64,000 nucleotides of DNA from Shewanella sp. Isolate13. GTDB taxonomy: Bacteria; Pseudomonadota; Gammaproteobacteria; Enterobacterales; Shewanellaceae. The notes below the pieces were generated by a model. That model ran no database searches and was not told the DNA's origin. It was given only the letters and a program-made list of their open reading frames with translations. The position numbers were made by a program, and so were the translations under genes. The DNA lies in NCBI RefSeq assembly GCF_022398325.1, contig NZ_JAKEVD010000014.1:46233-110232 (forward strand), in the 5' to 3' direction. Of this stretch, positions 8,754 through 17,158 are shown piece after piece; position 1 is the first letter of the stretch; each line of letters opens with the position of its first letter.

Positions 8754-9701
8754 ATGTTGAACTTTTTACCCGGACCTGTCTTATATTTCTTAAGCACCCT
8801 GTTATTGATCATTAATACCGTGGTGTGGGCCTCACTGATTATCATTGGGGGGATATTTAAACTTCTTTTGCCAATAACCCTAGTTCGTAACGGCTTAACC
8901 CATGTTATGAACCGCTTTATGTGGGCCTGGGCTACCTGCAATGGTGGGATATTATATCTACTTGCCGATATCGAGTGGGATGTTGAAGGGCTGGAAAACC
9001 TAGATAAGCACAGCTGGTATCTACTGATCAGTAACCACCTCAGTGGCTTTGATATTGCCGCCCAGACATATGTCCTGCGTAATCATATTCCTATGCTTAA
9101 GTTCTTCCTCAAGAAAGAGCTACTCTATGTGCCCTTCTTAGGCTTAGGTTGCTGGTCACTGGATATGCCCTTTATGACCCGTACCAGTCCGGCAAAACTG
9201 AAGAAGAACCCTAAGCTCAAAGGCAAAGACTTAAAGACCACTCGTCGCGCCTGTGAGAAGTTTCGTAATATGCCAACTTCGATCATCAACTATGTTGAAG
9301 GCAGTCGCTTTACCGAAGAGAAACGCATTCGCCAAGACTCGCCTTATCGCTACCTATTACGCCCTAAGGCCGGTGGTATAGCCTTTGCACTCTCCGCCAT
9401 GGGTGAACAGTTTACCAACCTGCTCGACGTCACTCTGGTTTATCCTGAAGCCATAAAAAAGGATGCCTTAGATGAGGTGATGCATGGCCGTATGAAGAAG
9501 ATAGTCGTGCGAGTGAAGGTGCTTCCAGTACCTAAGGTAGACAACAAGCGCTACTTTGCTGAAGCGGCCTACCGCGTTGAGTTCCAACGCTGGCTAAATG
9601 AGATCTGGGAACAGAAAGATGAAGAGATCCACCAGCTTATGCTTAAGCATAATGTTCCGAGTGAGCATCTAATCGAGAAGCCAAGCGCCTCGAATCAATA
9701 A
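8754..9701 (+). CDS. PlsC-type acyltransferase (YihG-like), second of a tandem pair
   Basis: A close paralogue of the preceding gene: hydrophobic N-terminus, catalytic motif NHLSGFD, and YVEGSRF in place of FVEGTRF, followed by RPKAGGIAFALSAMGEQ. Both catalytic His and Asp are kept, so it is probably active. The NHLSGFD motif replaces the more usual NHQSWxD, hinting at a different acyl or lysolipid preference. The C-terminal 15 residues are unrelated to the first copy. It starts 7 bp after the first copy, and a hairpin terminator follows, giving a two-gene operon. Two adjacent copies suggest chain-specific remodelling of membrane phospholipids, which is only an inference. Confidence 0.87.
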   Translation: MLNFLPGPVLYFLSTLLLIINTVVWASLIIIGGIFKLLLPITLVRNGLTHVMNRFMWAWATCNGGILYLLADIEWDVEGLENLDKHSWYLLISNHLSGFDIAAQTYVLRNHIPMLKFFLKKELLYVPFLGLGCWSLDMPFMTRTSPAKLKKNPKLKGKDLKTTRRACEKFRNMPTSIINYVEGSRFTEEKRIRQDSPYRYLLRPKAGGIAFALSAMGEQFTNLLDVTLVYPEAIKKDALDEVMHGRMKKIVVRVKVLPVPKVDNKRYFAEAAYRVEFQRWLNEIWEQKDEEIHQLMLKHNVPSEHLIEKPSASNQ

Positions 9702-9719
9702 TAAGGTGCTCCTTCCTCT

Positions 9720-9750
9720 GAATAGGCAGATCTTCCTGCCTATTCATTTC
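9720..9750 (+). terminator. Terminator of the acyltransferase operon
   Basis: GAATAGGCAG (9720-9729) and CTGCCTATTC (9736-9745) form a perfect 10-bp stem with a 6-base loop followed by ATTTC, 18 bases after the stop codon. Confidence 0.7.
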
Positions 9751-10011
9751 ACCTTTAAGCTGCAACATTTAAACTTACGTCAAATAAATTACATTCACTG
9801 CAAACAGTTCAAAAACCTAAGAAACAACCAATATTAAGCAACTTTAACCAGCATTAAAACAAAACACCAAACTACATTCCAACCTCAATAAACCCTACAG
9901 CATATCCCCCAGCCAAAGATTCTGGTGCGTCAATATCTTGACTAGACTTACCTCACCCAAAAGGATAGCTTTACCGCCCAAGATTTACATAACAACAATA
10001 AGTGTATCAGA
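9751..10011. other. AT-rich intergenic stretch
   Basis: About 260 bp of A-rich sequence separate the acyltransferase terminator from the next gene. I see no open frame and no clear repeat; it presumably holds the promoter of the lipoprotein gene at 10012. Confidence 0.4.
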
Positions 10012-10413
10012 ATGCATCAACCACTAAAATTAGCCTATGGCTTTTTCGCTGCCCTCTTAATATTGACTAGCATGGGCTGTGCAAATCAAGATATCAGTCA
10101 CCTAAATAAGACACCACTGCAACTTAGCGGTAGTGAGATGGCTCGCTTCTGGGTGACAAAAGACACCCTCATCAGCTGGCAGCAGATATTACCCCAGTCA
10201 ACTGCCGAAACGGCGCAAGGTAAATCAAGCTATAGGGTCTCCTTTGTGATCAACACCTCCGGAGAGATGCAGCAGGTCAGCATGGAAAACACCAGCGATG
10301 GTACTAAAATCCCTGAAGATGAGCTCACTGGAGCAAGCGAGTATCAGTTTCACCCGACCGCACAAAACATTAATCGCCAAGCGGTGATGATTAACACCGT
10401 CATCACGCTTTAA
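10012..10413 (+). CDS. Small lipoprotein with possible TonB-C-like fold
   Basis: The 133-residue protein starts with a lipoprotein signal whose lipobox is TSMGC (Cys about residue 23). The mature part has YRVSFVINTSGEMQQVSMENTS and a following conserved-looking helix/strand region, a pattern reminiscent of the C-terminal domain of TonB-family proteins, which carry a similar strand and NTSGEV-type turn. I would not assign a TonB role: there is no membrane helix plus proline-rich spacer. It sits alone between a terminator and a convergent aminotransferase gene. Function unknown. Confidence 0.6.
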   Translation: MHQPLKLAYGFFAALLILTSMGCANQDISHLNKTPLQLSGSEMARFWVTKDTLISWQQILPQSTAETAQGKSSYRVSFVINTSGEMQQVSMENTSDGTKIPEDELTGASEYQFHPTAQNINRQAVMINTVITL

Positions 10414-10423
10414 CAGCAATCAT

Positions 10424-10448
10424 AAAAAAGGCTCCATAAGGAGCCTTT
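10424..10448. terminator. Bidirectional terminator between convergent genes
   Basis: GGCTCC and GGAGCC flank an ATAA loop (10430-10445), with six A's on the left and TTT on the right. It can end the lipoprotein gene on the plus strand and ilvE on the minus strand. Confidence 0.8.
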
Positions 10449-10475
10449 AGCATTCAACTAACAGAGTTAAAGCGC

Positions 10476-11567
10476 TTAAATCTGCACACGCTTCACGTGT
10501 TGCACCCAACCTTCTGGCCCTTGAATATGGCCCTTCTGGATCTCAGTTAATACCTTATAGATCCGCTTAGTGTGCTCACCCACTTCGCCATCTCCAACGG
10601 TAACCACGCGGTTATCTTCAAAGATATAAGAGCCTACTGGCGATACTACGGCCGCAGTACCAAAACCGCCCGCCTCGATGATCTCACCAGACTCGATATC
10701 GCTAATAAACTGATCCAACATCACCGTCTCTTGGCGTACTTCGCAGCCCAGTAACTCACCCAAATCGAGAATAGACTGTGAGGTAATCGACTTTAAGATG
10801 GTGTCGGTAAATTTTGGAATAATAATCGTACCGTCTTTCAGCACGTGGAAGTGGTTCATCGCCCCTACTTCCTCGATCTGCTTATTGTTAGCATCCAAAT
10901 ACAGCACCTGCGCGGCGCCATATTCGGCAGCAGCCTTACCCGCCTTTAGCGATGCCGCGTAGTTGCCCGCAGCCTTAGAAGCCCCCGTGCCGCCGGAAAC
11001 CGCACGGTGGAAACGCTCACTGATCAACAGGCGAATCGCCTTATCGAAGCCATCGCTATAATAAGGGCCACTAGGGCTTAGCATCACACAGAAGGTGTAT
11101 TGCTCGCTCGGGCTTACAGATAAACGGTCTTCAGTGGCAAAGATAAACGGGCGAATATAGAGACAGGCGCCCTCTTGCATCGGGAACCATAAACGGTCGA
11201 CATCGATCAAGGCATTGATGGCATCAATCTGCATCTGTTCTGGGATAGCTGGAATACAAAGAATATCTGCAGAACGGTTTAAGCGTTCGGCATTCTTATC
11301 AATACGAAAGGTATAGATCTCGCCGTCTTCATGTTGAAAGGCTTTAGCACCTTCAAACACTGACTGACCATAATGCAAGGCGATAGCACCTGGAGCCACC
11401 TGAAATGGACCATAAGGAACAACTCTTGGATCACACCACTGCCCATCGCGATAATCCATCAAAAACATATGATCGGTTCTGAGGTTACCAAATCCCACAT
11501 TGCTTGTAGGGTTAAACTGTTCGCTACGGCGCTCTAACGCAGGTTTTAAATTATAAGTTATTTGCAT
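10476..11567 (-). CDS. ilvE: Branched-chain amino-acid aminotransferase (long, BCAT type)
   Basis: A cytoplasmic PLP enzyme that exchanges the amino group between branched-chain amino acids and 2-oxoglutarate, the last step of Val, Leu and Ile synthesis. At 363 residues it belongs to the longer class, like eukaryotic BCATs, rather than the about 310-residue enteric IlvE. The PLP lysine is K198 in GGTGASKAAGNYAAS; the family phosphate-binding and substrate motifs GQSVFEGAKAF, YIRPFIFATE and the EVGAMNHF stretch are present. It is a single gene on the minus strand, with a terminator shared with the convergent lipoprotein gene. Confidence 0.92.
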   Translation of the reverse strand: MQITYNLKPALERRSEQFNPTSNVGFGNLRTDHMFLMDYRDGQWCDPRVVPYGPFQVAPGAIALHYGQSVFEGAKAFQHEDGEIYTFRIDKNAERLNRSADILCIPAIPEQMQIDAINALIDVDRLWFPMQEGACLYIRPFIFATEDRLSVSPSEQYTFCVMLSPSGPYYSDGFDKAIRLLISERFHRAVSGGTGASKAAGNYAASLKAGKAAAEYGAAQVLYLDANNKQIEEVGAMNHFHVLKDGTIIIPKFTDTILKSITSQSILDLGELLGCEVRQETVMLDQFISDIESGEIIEAGGFGTAAVVSPVGSYIFEDNRVVTVGDGEVGEHTKRIYKVLTEIQKGHIQGPEGWVQHVKRVQI

Positions 11568-11671
11568 TGTATACCACCTTGATTACTGACTGAGCAGCCT
11601 ATCAGTGGTCATAAAAAAGTCAAGCAAAACGCCGGATTACCACCTATTGATCAATTATATTATCGATATAA

Positions 11672-12439
11672 TCAATGGTCTTGCTGTTTACAATCAGATA
11701 GCTTGCCGATGGCTAAACAGGTTTCACAACTGCGAATATTTCCATGTCCTTTATCTAGAAACTCTCGGATGCGTATAGATAGTGCTTGCATCATTTCCCG
11801 GGTAATAGGCTGACGCCATTGATAATGGTTCATTATACAGCTGATATGTCGGTAACCTGTTTCATCGTCATTAACTAAGTACTGCTCTTCCATCAACCTG
11901 CTTTCGTAGGAAGATGTGGCACCAGCAAGAAAAAAATACAACGCCTGACTCAGGTTATCTATTTCAACTTGTGTCGCTTGTAACTCACCTTGTTCAACCG
12001 CTTCTTCTAAAGGACGTTTTATTCGACTCCAAAAAAGATTCACTCTATTTCTCAGAACTTCAATCTTATCTGGACTTGCAAGTTGCCAAAACATGCTATT
12101 AATGGAAACAACCCGCAAAATGTTAAAAATTGGGCTGCGCTTCACAACTTCAAATGTAAATAAAATAGAAAGAACTGCTCGTTCATGAATATTTAAATCT
12201 GGATTTTCTCTTACAAAAGTAGGTATTTGACTGGATGTTGTATTTCTTAAAAATAGACAAACTAATACATCTTCTTTAGATTCAAAATATTTATATAAGG
12301 TATTCGTTGAACAACCCGCACCTTTAGCTATCTGCGCGAACCTAAATGAAACAACCCCTTGACTATCAATCAGTTGCTCCGCAACATCTAATAATTGGTT
12401 GCAGCGAATAGCATCCAAATTATTGCTAGGACATTGCAT
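11672..12439 (-). CDS. TetR-family regulator 1 with Cys-rich C-terminal tail
   Basis: The 255-residue protein has an N-terminal TetR helix-turn-helix (about residues 15-60, with GAGCSTNTLYKYFESKEDVL) and a helical ligand/dimer domain. Unusually it carries Cys residues at the start (MQC..., IRC), in the HTH, and a C-terminal tail with SCETCLAIGKLSDC. It is divergent from flavoprotein 1 (188 bp apart), so it most likely controls that operon. A close paralogue at 17159 occupies the same position beside flavoprotein 2. The Cys tails may bind metal, heme or sense redox state; that is inference. Regulator call is firm, target likely. Confidence 0.88.
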   Translation of the reverse strand: MQCPSNNLDAIRCNQLLDVAEQLIDSQGVVSFRFAQIAKGAGCSTNTLYKYFESKEDVLVCLFLRNTTSSQIPTFVRENPDLNIHERAVLSILFTFEVVKRSPIFNILRVVSINSMFWQLASPDKIEVLRNRVNLFWSRIKRPLEEAVEQGELQATQVEIDNLSQALYFFLAGATSSYESRLMEEQYLVNDDETGYRHISCIMNHYQWRQPITREMMQALSIRIREFLDKGHGNIRSCETCLAIGKLSDCKQQDH

Positions 12440-12511
12440 AATCGCCCCTTATTTTTTACTAATTAGATTAAATACTACGGTGATATGTCGAATTAGATAC
12501 TTAAAAGAAAC

Positions 12512-12600
12512 ATTTTCTTGAGGCTCTGCACAAAAAACTTTCTCCTCCAATATAAAGTGTGATTTCGCGCATGCTTAGTTACATCCTCAAAGCATATTGT
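12512..12600 (+). promoter_or_regulatory. Predicted CRP-type promoter of flavoprotein 1 operon
   Basis: A degenerate inverted repeat (12512-12537, right arm GCACAAAAAA) is followed after exactly 21 bp by GTGA (12559-12562, within TGTGA), with a weak second half-site, and 22 bp after that by TATTGTTA (-10 at 12595-12600). The spacings are identical to those of the two promoters at 18174 and 22743. A -10 box about 30 bp from the centre of the CRP-like site fits a class II CRP-dependent promoter. The site is the weakest of the three. Confidence 0.6.
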
Positions 12601-12627
12601 TAACCCAAGTTAATTGGAGGCTACAAA

Positions 12628-14130
12628 ATGCAAACAAGACGTTCATTTTTAAAATTTGGTGCTGGAGCTGCCGCTGTCGGCGCATTAGCACCATTATCAG
12701 TTAGTGCGAATTCATCAGATGTAAAATGGGATGAAGCACATGAAATTGTCATCGTAGGTTCTGGATTCGCAGGACTAGCTGCCGCAGTTGAAGCTGGAAA
12801 ACTCGGTGCCAAGGATATTGTGGTATTTGAAAAACTCGGTGTTTATGGCGGTAACTCTACACTAAATGCTGGCCAAGCCTGCTTCGCCAATACCGATTTA
12901 CAAAAAAAGTTAGGTATTGAAGATAGTGCCGAACTCATGGTGCAAGACCAACTTGCTTCAGGCCGAGGCTATGCCAGTGAAGAGCTATTACGTCATAGCG
13001 CTGAACTCGGCCCCTACATTTATCAATTAACCAAAGACTGCGGTTGTGTTTATCGCGATCACATTATTAATACCGGTGGCACTAGTGCGACTCGCAGTCA
13101 CCAAGTCGTAGAACGCTCTGGCGCTGGCTTTATCCGTCCAATGTTAAAAACAGCACGTAGTTACGGGGTAAAAACTAAGATCCGTCATAAGTTCGAGCAC
13201 CTTATCACGGATAAAGATGGCACAGTACTTGGCATCCAAATCCGTAAAGACTACCACTTTGGCCATGAAGACTCTGGCAAGCTCATTAATGTAAAAGCAG
13301 AAAAGGGCGTACTCATTGCGACCGGTGGTTTTGGTGCCAATGTGTCATTTCGTCAAGCACTAGACCCCACATTAGGCAGCGAAGTCGGTTGCACTAATGC
13401 TCGCGGCGCAACTGGTGATGGTCTGATTGCCATGCTAGCCGAAGGCGCTATGCCAGTACATCTAAGCTTTATTCAATCTGGCCCCTGGGCATCTCCAGAC
13501 GAAGGTGGCTTTGGCTACGGCGCAGGTTTCTCACTGTATAACTTCCCACATTCAATCGCGATTGATCGTAATACTGGTATGCGCTTTATGAATGAAACTG
13601 CTGACCGTAAAACTCGCGCAGACTTAGAAGTTCAACGCCGAGATAAAGATGGAAATCCTAACCCTGCATTACTCATTGCCCCTAAGCATGAAGCACAAAA
13701 AGACCCATCAATGGAAAATGTGCTCAAGTACAACGTAGCTTGGGAATTTGACAACGTTGAAGCTATCGCTAAGCACTTCAACCTACCAGAGAAAGCACTG
13801 AAAAAGCAGATAGAAGACTGGAACACCTACGTGAAAGCTGGCGAAGATCCGCAGTTTGGCAAACGCATGAACATGAGCACAGGTATCTACCTAACCGCGC
13901 CATTCATTGTGCAGCGTTTATGGCCAAAAGTGCATTACTGCCAAGGCGGTATTCAAATCAACACTAAAGCAGAAGTGATAGCAGCGAAAAACGGTCTTCC
14001 TATTCCAAAACTATACGCTGCAGGTGAAGTATCAGGCGGTGTACATGGTGTGAGTCGCCTCGGTGGCTGTTCAACACCCGAATGCATGGCCTTTGGTGTC
14101 ACTGCCGCCCGTTCGATGATGAAAGCATAA
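12628..14130 (+). CDS. Periplasmic FAD reductase 1 (fumarate reductase/UrdA-like flavoprotein)
   Basis: The 500-residue protein has a Tat signal (RRSFLK, residues 4-9, then AGAAAVGALAPLSVSA) and so folds with FAD before export. The FAD-binding GSGFAG is at residues 44-49. Catalytic Arg (acid) is R327 in NETADRKT, and substrate residues H436 (KVHYCQGG) and R477 (GVHGVSRLGG) match fumarate reductase Fcc3-type enzymes. However, the fumarate-binding QxHPT motif is replaced by QSGPW followed by SPDEGGFG near residue 283, so the substrate is probably not fumarate. There is no fused heme domain: a separate tetraheme cytochrome gene follows 10 bp later, as in methacrylate reductase-type systems. First gene of a five-gene operon. 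Confidence 0.87.
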   Translation: MQTRRSFLKFGAGAAAVGALAPLSVSANSSDVKWDEAHEIVIVGSGFAGLAAAVEAGKLGAKDIVVFEKLGVYGGNSTLNAGQACFANTDLQKKLGIEDSAELMVQDQLASGRGYASEELLRHSAELGPYIYQLTKDCGCVYRDHIINTGGTSATRSHQVVERSGAGFIRPMLKTARSYGVKTKIRHKFEHLITDKDGTVLGIQIRKDYHFGHEDSGKLINVKAEKGVLIATGGFGANVSFRQALDPTLGSEVGCTNARGATGDGLIAMLAEGAMPVHLSFIQSGPWASPDEGGFGYGAGFSLYNFPHSIAIDRNTGMRFMNETADRKTRADLEVQRRDKDGNPNPALLIAPKHEAQKDPSMENVLKYNVAWEFDNVEAIAKHFNLPEKALKKQIEDWNTYVKAGEDPQFGKRMNMSTGIYLTAPFIVQRLWPKVHYCQGGIQINTKAEVIAAKNGLPIPKLYAAGEVSGGVHGVSRLGGCSTPECMAFGVTAARSMMKA

Positions 14131-14140
14131 GGAAACCAAC

Positions 14141-14491
14141 ATGAAACTAATCAACACCTTACTTGTGCTTACTGTAAGCAGCGTTATCGCACTATCGGCA
14201 CAAGCTAGAGACAAACGAGATTATCACGAAATGGTTTATGAGCAGGGTTGTAAAACTTGCCATGACCAAGGAATGAAGGCCTTCCCTTCTGACAACTCTT
14301 GCTTGCAATGCCATGACATGGCGGAAGTGGCAGAGCTAACCAAACGAGAAGGCCACGAAGCCAAACAAAACCCACACGACAGCATGCACTACGGACAAGA
14401 AGCGCCATGTATGGAATGCCACGGGGAGCATACCAAGAAGCAAGCTATCTGTATGGATTGTCACAACTTCGATTATCCAAAGTTTAAGTAA
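14141..14491 (+). CDS. Periplasmic tetraheme cytochrome c 1
   Basis: The 116-residue protein has a Sec signal peptide (cleavage near SAQA-RDK) and four heme c motifs: CKTCH, CLQCH, CMECH and CMDCH. Size and motif order match the N-terminal heme domain of Shewanella flavocytochrome c3, here made as a free protein. It should pass electrons from a quinol dehydrogenase such as CymA (not in the window) to the flavoprotein encoded 10 bp upstream. A good ribosome site (AAGGAAA) precedes its ATG. Co-transcribed with flavoprotein 1 and cupin 1. Confidence 0.92.
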   Translation: MKLINTLLVLTVSSVIALSAQARDKRDYHEMVYEQGCKTCHDQGMKAFPSDNSCLQCHDMAEVAELTKREGHEAKQNPHDSMHYGQEAPCMECHGEHTKKQAICMDCHNFDYPKFK

Positions 14492-14530
14492 GCAAATTAA
14501 CTCAATAAAACATCAAAACATGGGGAAATA

Positions 14531-15271
14531 ATGATGAAAAAACTACTCGCCGTATCGGCAGTTCTCGTCACAGGTTGCGCTGTCGCTGCAGACAAACCAG
14601 CTGATAAGCCTTGGCACAATGAAAAGCCAACATTATCGACAATTAACGCACCAACAAAGGTGATGCCAATGGTCTGTAAGCAAGAACAAGCCATGGCCTA
14701 TCTAAAAGAGCTACAAAGTGGTGAAAAAGATATCTTCACCGTTAAGTCTAATGATCATGGCGGTAAAGGTGCTAATGAATCAGGCTGGCTGACATGGCGA
14801 GTAGATGATCCAAGCAACCTGATCCCTTGTCCTGCAGGCGGTGCTGCTGACTCTGAAGTGGGAATGTGTTGGAAAGAACTTAACGATGAACCTACAGTCA
14901 TTGGTTTAGTACGAGTTGCGCCAGGTACAGCAGCTCCACACTACCACCGCGAAATGGAGTGTTACTACGGATTAAGCGGTCAGGGCTTAACCTGGGCACA
15001 AGAGCGGATGCAACCATTTGGCCCAGGTGATTATATTGAGATCCCAAGTAAAGCAATGCACTACACGCCAAACACCTATGACGACCAAGATCTTATCTAC
15101 ATGTACTGGTTCCCACTAGATGGCAAGTTTTCAACTTTTAAATACCAGTGGCCACAAGACGTTGGACCTGGTGAGCAATTAATGTTTGATTTCATTCCAT
15201 ACACCAACTCTAAGCTTGTTCGTTCAGGTAATGGTGGATATGGCTGGGATGTTGTTCAAAAGTCAAAATAA
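14531..15271 (+). CDS. Secreted cupin 1, DMSP-lyase-like metal site
   Basis: The 246-residue protein has a Sec signal (MMKKLLAVSAVLVTGCAVAA; the Cys might also make it a lipoprotein) and a single cupin domain. Motif 1 is PHYHREMECYYGLSGQG and motif 2 is GDYIEIPSKAMHYTPN, giving the two His, Glu and His that bind a divalent metal. The pattern HxHxxxExYxxxxG is also that of the DLL cupins that cleave dimethylsulfoniopropionate. Fold and metal site are well supported; the reaction is not. Its place between the cytochrome and the porin suggests that it prepares the substrate for, or processes the product of, the reductase. A second copy is at 22902. Confidence 0.75.
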   Translation: MMKKLLAVSAVLVTGCAVAADKPADKPWHNEKPTLSTINAPTKVMPMVCKQEQAMAYLKELQSGEKDIFTVKSNDHGGKGANESGWLTWRVDDPSNLIPCPAGGAADSEVGMCWKELNDEPTVIGLVRVAPGTAAPHYHREMECYYGLSGQGLTWAQERMQPFGPGDYIEIPSKAMHYTPNTYDDQDLIYMYWFPLDGKFSTFKYQWPQDVGPGEQLMFDFIPYTNSKLVRSGNGGYGWDVVQKSK

Positions 15272-15329
15272 CCTTCTTTAACCTTTAACGAAGAGAGGGG
15301 CTAACGCAAATTAGCCCCGATACAACATT

Positions 15330-15788
15330 ATGCATAGAACAGTCATCATCCTGCTTAGCATACTCTTTTGTGGCAACGCTTTAGCTGAGGAAGCCGTTTC
15401 TATTCTGTGGAGCCAACTTGCTCCCGGCGGAACTGAATTGCCTGTAGAGTCCAATGTCAATTTAGCCTTAGACGGCAAAAATGTGATTATTCCAGGCTTC
15501 ATTGTGCCGTTAGACGGCCAAGGCAAAAGTCACAGTAAAAACTTTTTACTAACACCACAGCAAGGTGCCTGTTTTCATAAGCCACCTTCACCGCCAAATC
15601 AGTTAATCCACGTGGTATTTGATGAACCTGTTGCTGTACCCAGTGCAGAACAACCTATCTATATATTGGGCAAACTCAGTATTAAAAGCGCTCAATCAGG
15701 GTTTGCCAAAACAGGCTATTACCTGCAAGGCATTGATGCTATCCCATACCCTGTTCAAGTGGCTTCATCAACAGACCATCAACACTAA
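15330..15788 (+). CDS. Periplasmic DUF3299 protein
   Basis: The 152-residue protein has a signal peptide (cleavage after GNALA) and the DUF3299 hallmarks: VIIPGFIVPLDGQ, FLLTPQQGACFHKPPSPPNQLIHV, and a C-terminal GYYLQGID strand. The Cys-His in GACFHKPPSPPNQ is the most conserved part of the family and looks like a metal or disulfide site. Its biochemical role is not known. It lies between cupin 1 and porin 1 in module 1 and has no counterpart in module 2. Spacing to cupin 1 is 59 bp and to porin 1 is 62 bp, with no terminator between, consistent with one operon. Confidence 0.75.
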   Translation: MHRTVIILLSILFCGNALAEEAVSILWSQLAPGGTELPVESNVNLALDGKNVIIPGFIVPLDGQGKSHSKNFLLTPQQGACFHKPPSPPNQLIHVVFDEPVAVPSAEQPIYILGKLSIKSAQSGFAKTGYYLQGIDAIPYPVQVASSTDHQH

Positions 15789-15849
15789 GACGTAAATCAT
15801 AAGTATCTGCAACCATGATACTGGTAAGAATGAAAATCAAGGAAAGCTC

Positions 15850-16983
15850 ATGAACAAGACACACTTTACACTGTCAGCCCTAGCGACAGCGGCAGTGTTA
15901 TCCACTTTAGCAACACCAGCACTCGCTGAAAACCCAGAAAACGGCATCAATGTCGGCGGAGCTGTTCGAGTCAATTACGCCTATAAAGACTACAGTGAAA
16001 GCTCCAAAGATAAAGCAGGTGACTTTAGCTTTGATATGGCAGCAATAAAATTTAACGGTAAGCTAGATGACTGGGGGCTTGCAGCAGAATATCGTTTTAC
16101 CTCAAGTACTGATTACATCAAGTACGGTTATGGCTTTTATGACATTAATCCCAAGTGGCAATTACAATTTGGTATTAATAAAGTGCCTTTTGGTAACCCT
16201 GAATTTATTTCTAACAGCTTTTGGTTTGGTCTACCTTATTATCTCGGCTTTGAAGATGATCACGACATCGGCATCAAGGCGGTATACCAAAGCAACGGTT
16301 GGCATACCGACTTAGCTTTCTATAAAAATCCAGAATACGCAGCATCTGAGAATAAGCGTTACGCGACGGATCTATACTCAGGTACCATCAATGGTACTGA
16401 GTATCACAACGAAGAAACCAACCAAGTAAACCTGCGTCAAACCTATACTGTTGAGAACAAAGGTGGCTCAATCACCTTAGGCGGCTCTGCGCAATTTGGA
16501 CAAATTTACAATAGCAAAACCGGAAACAATGGTGACCGCTATGCGTTAGCACTGCACATAGACAGCAGCTACAACGGCTGGAATCTACAGCTACAAGCAT
16601 TGCAATATGAATATGACGCTGCTGATGCAGTTGATCCCAATAAAATTGGCGTCTCGGTGGTGAGTTGGCAATACGAAATCGCCACAAAAGGGCAGTCTTA
16701 TAGCGCTAATGTTGCCAAAACAATTGATACTGACTGGGGCAGTGTTAAATGCTATAACGATTTTGGTTTAATGACCCCTGATGTGGCCGACGAAACTTAC
16801 GACAATAGTATGCAAAACGTCACAGGATGTGCGATTTCTGCAGGTCCAACCTACACCATGATTGACTTTATCATGGGCAAAAATATGACCTTCTCTACAG
16901 CCAGCAACGATCATGTCGGCCTGCCAGAAGTCGGCGATGACTGGGACAATCGCGTCAATATCAACTTTGGATACTACTTTTAG
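15850..16983 (+). CDS. Outer-membrane porin 1 of the flavoprotein module
   Basis: The 377-residue protein has a signal peptide (cleavage at ALA-ENP) and alternating aromatic/polar beta strands throughout, and ends in Phe (NFGYYF), the usual signal for BAM-mediated outer-membrane insertion. Two Cys (VKCYNDFG and TGCAIS) near the C-terminus are conserved in the paralogue and may form a loop disulfide. It is a general or carboxylate porin by class; its operon position suggests it admits the substrate of the reductase. A close paralogue lies at 20228. A strong terminator follows. Confidence 0.85.
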   Translation: MNKTHFTLSALATAAVLSTLATPALAENPENGINVGGAVRVNYAYKDYSESSKDKAGDFSFDMAAIKFNGKLDDWGLAAEYRFTSSTDYIKYGYGFYDINPKWQLQFGINKVPFGNPEFISNSFWFGLPYYLGFEDDHDIGIKAVYQSNGWHTDLAFYKNPEYAASENKRYATDLYSGTINGTEYHNEETNQVNLRQTYTVENKGGSITLGGSAQFGQIYNSKTGNNGDRYALALHIDSSYNGWNLQLQALQYEYDAADAVDPNKIGVSVVSWQYEIATKGQSYSANVAKTIDTDWGSVKCYNDFGLMTPDVADETYDNSMQNVTGCAISAGPTYTMIDFIMGKNMTFSTASNDHVGLPEVGDDWDNRVNINFGYYF

Positions 16984-17108
16984 ACGACTACTCTCCCTGC
17001 TAATGGTTGGGCAGTCAATTACAATGCTCCAGTAATTAACTGCCAACCTGATTTTTTAGGGTCACAGAGGATGCCCATCTCATATATCACATCAATACTT
17101 CAGACCCA

Positions 17109-17136
17109 GCTCTCTTAATCTAAGAGGGCTTTTTTA
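17109..17136 (+). terminator. Terminator of module 1 operon
   Basis: GCTCTCTTA (17109-17117) pairs with TAAGAGGGC (17121-17129; one G-T pair) around an ATC loop, followed by TTTTTT. It lies 126 bases after the porin stop. It closes the operon before the convergent TetR gene. Confidence 0.8.
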
Positions 17137-17158
17137 TTATGTCTGTGCTGGTAAAAAT

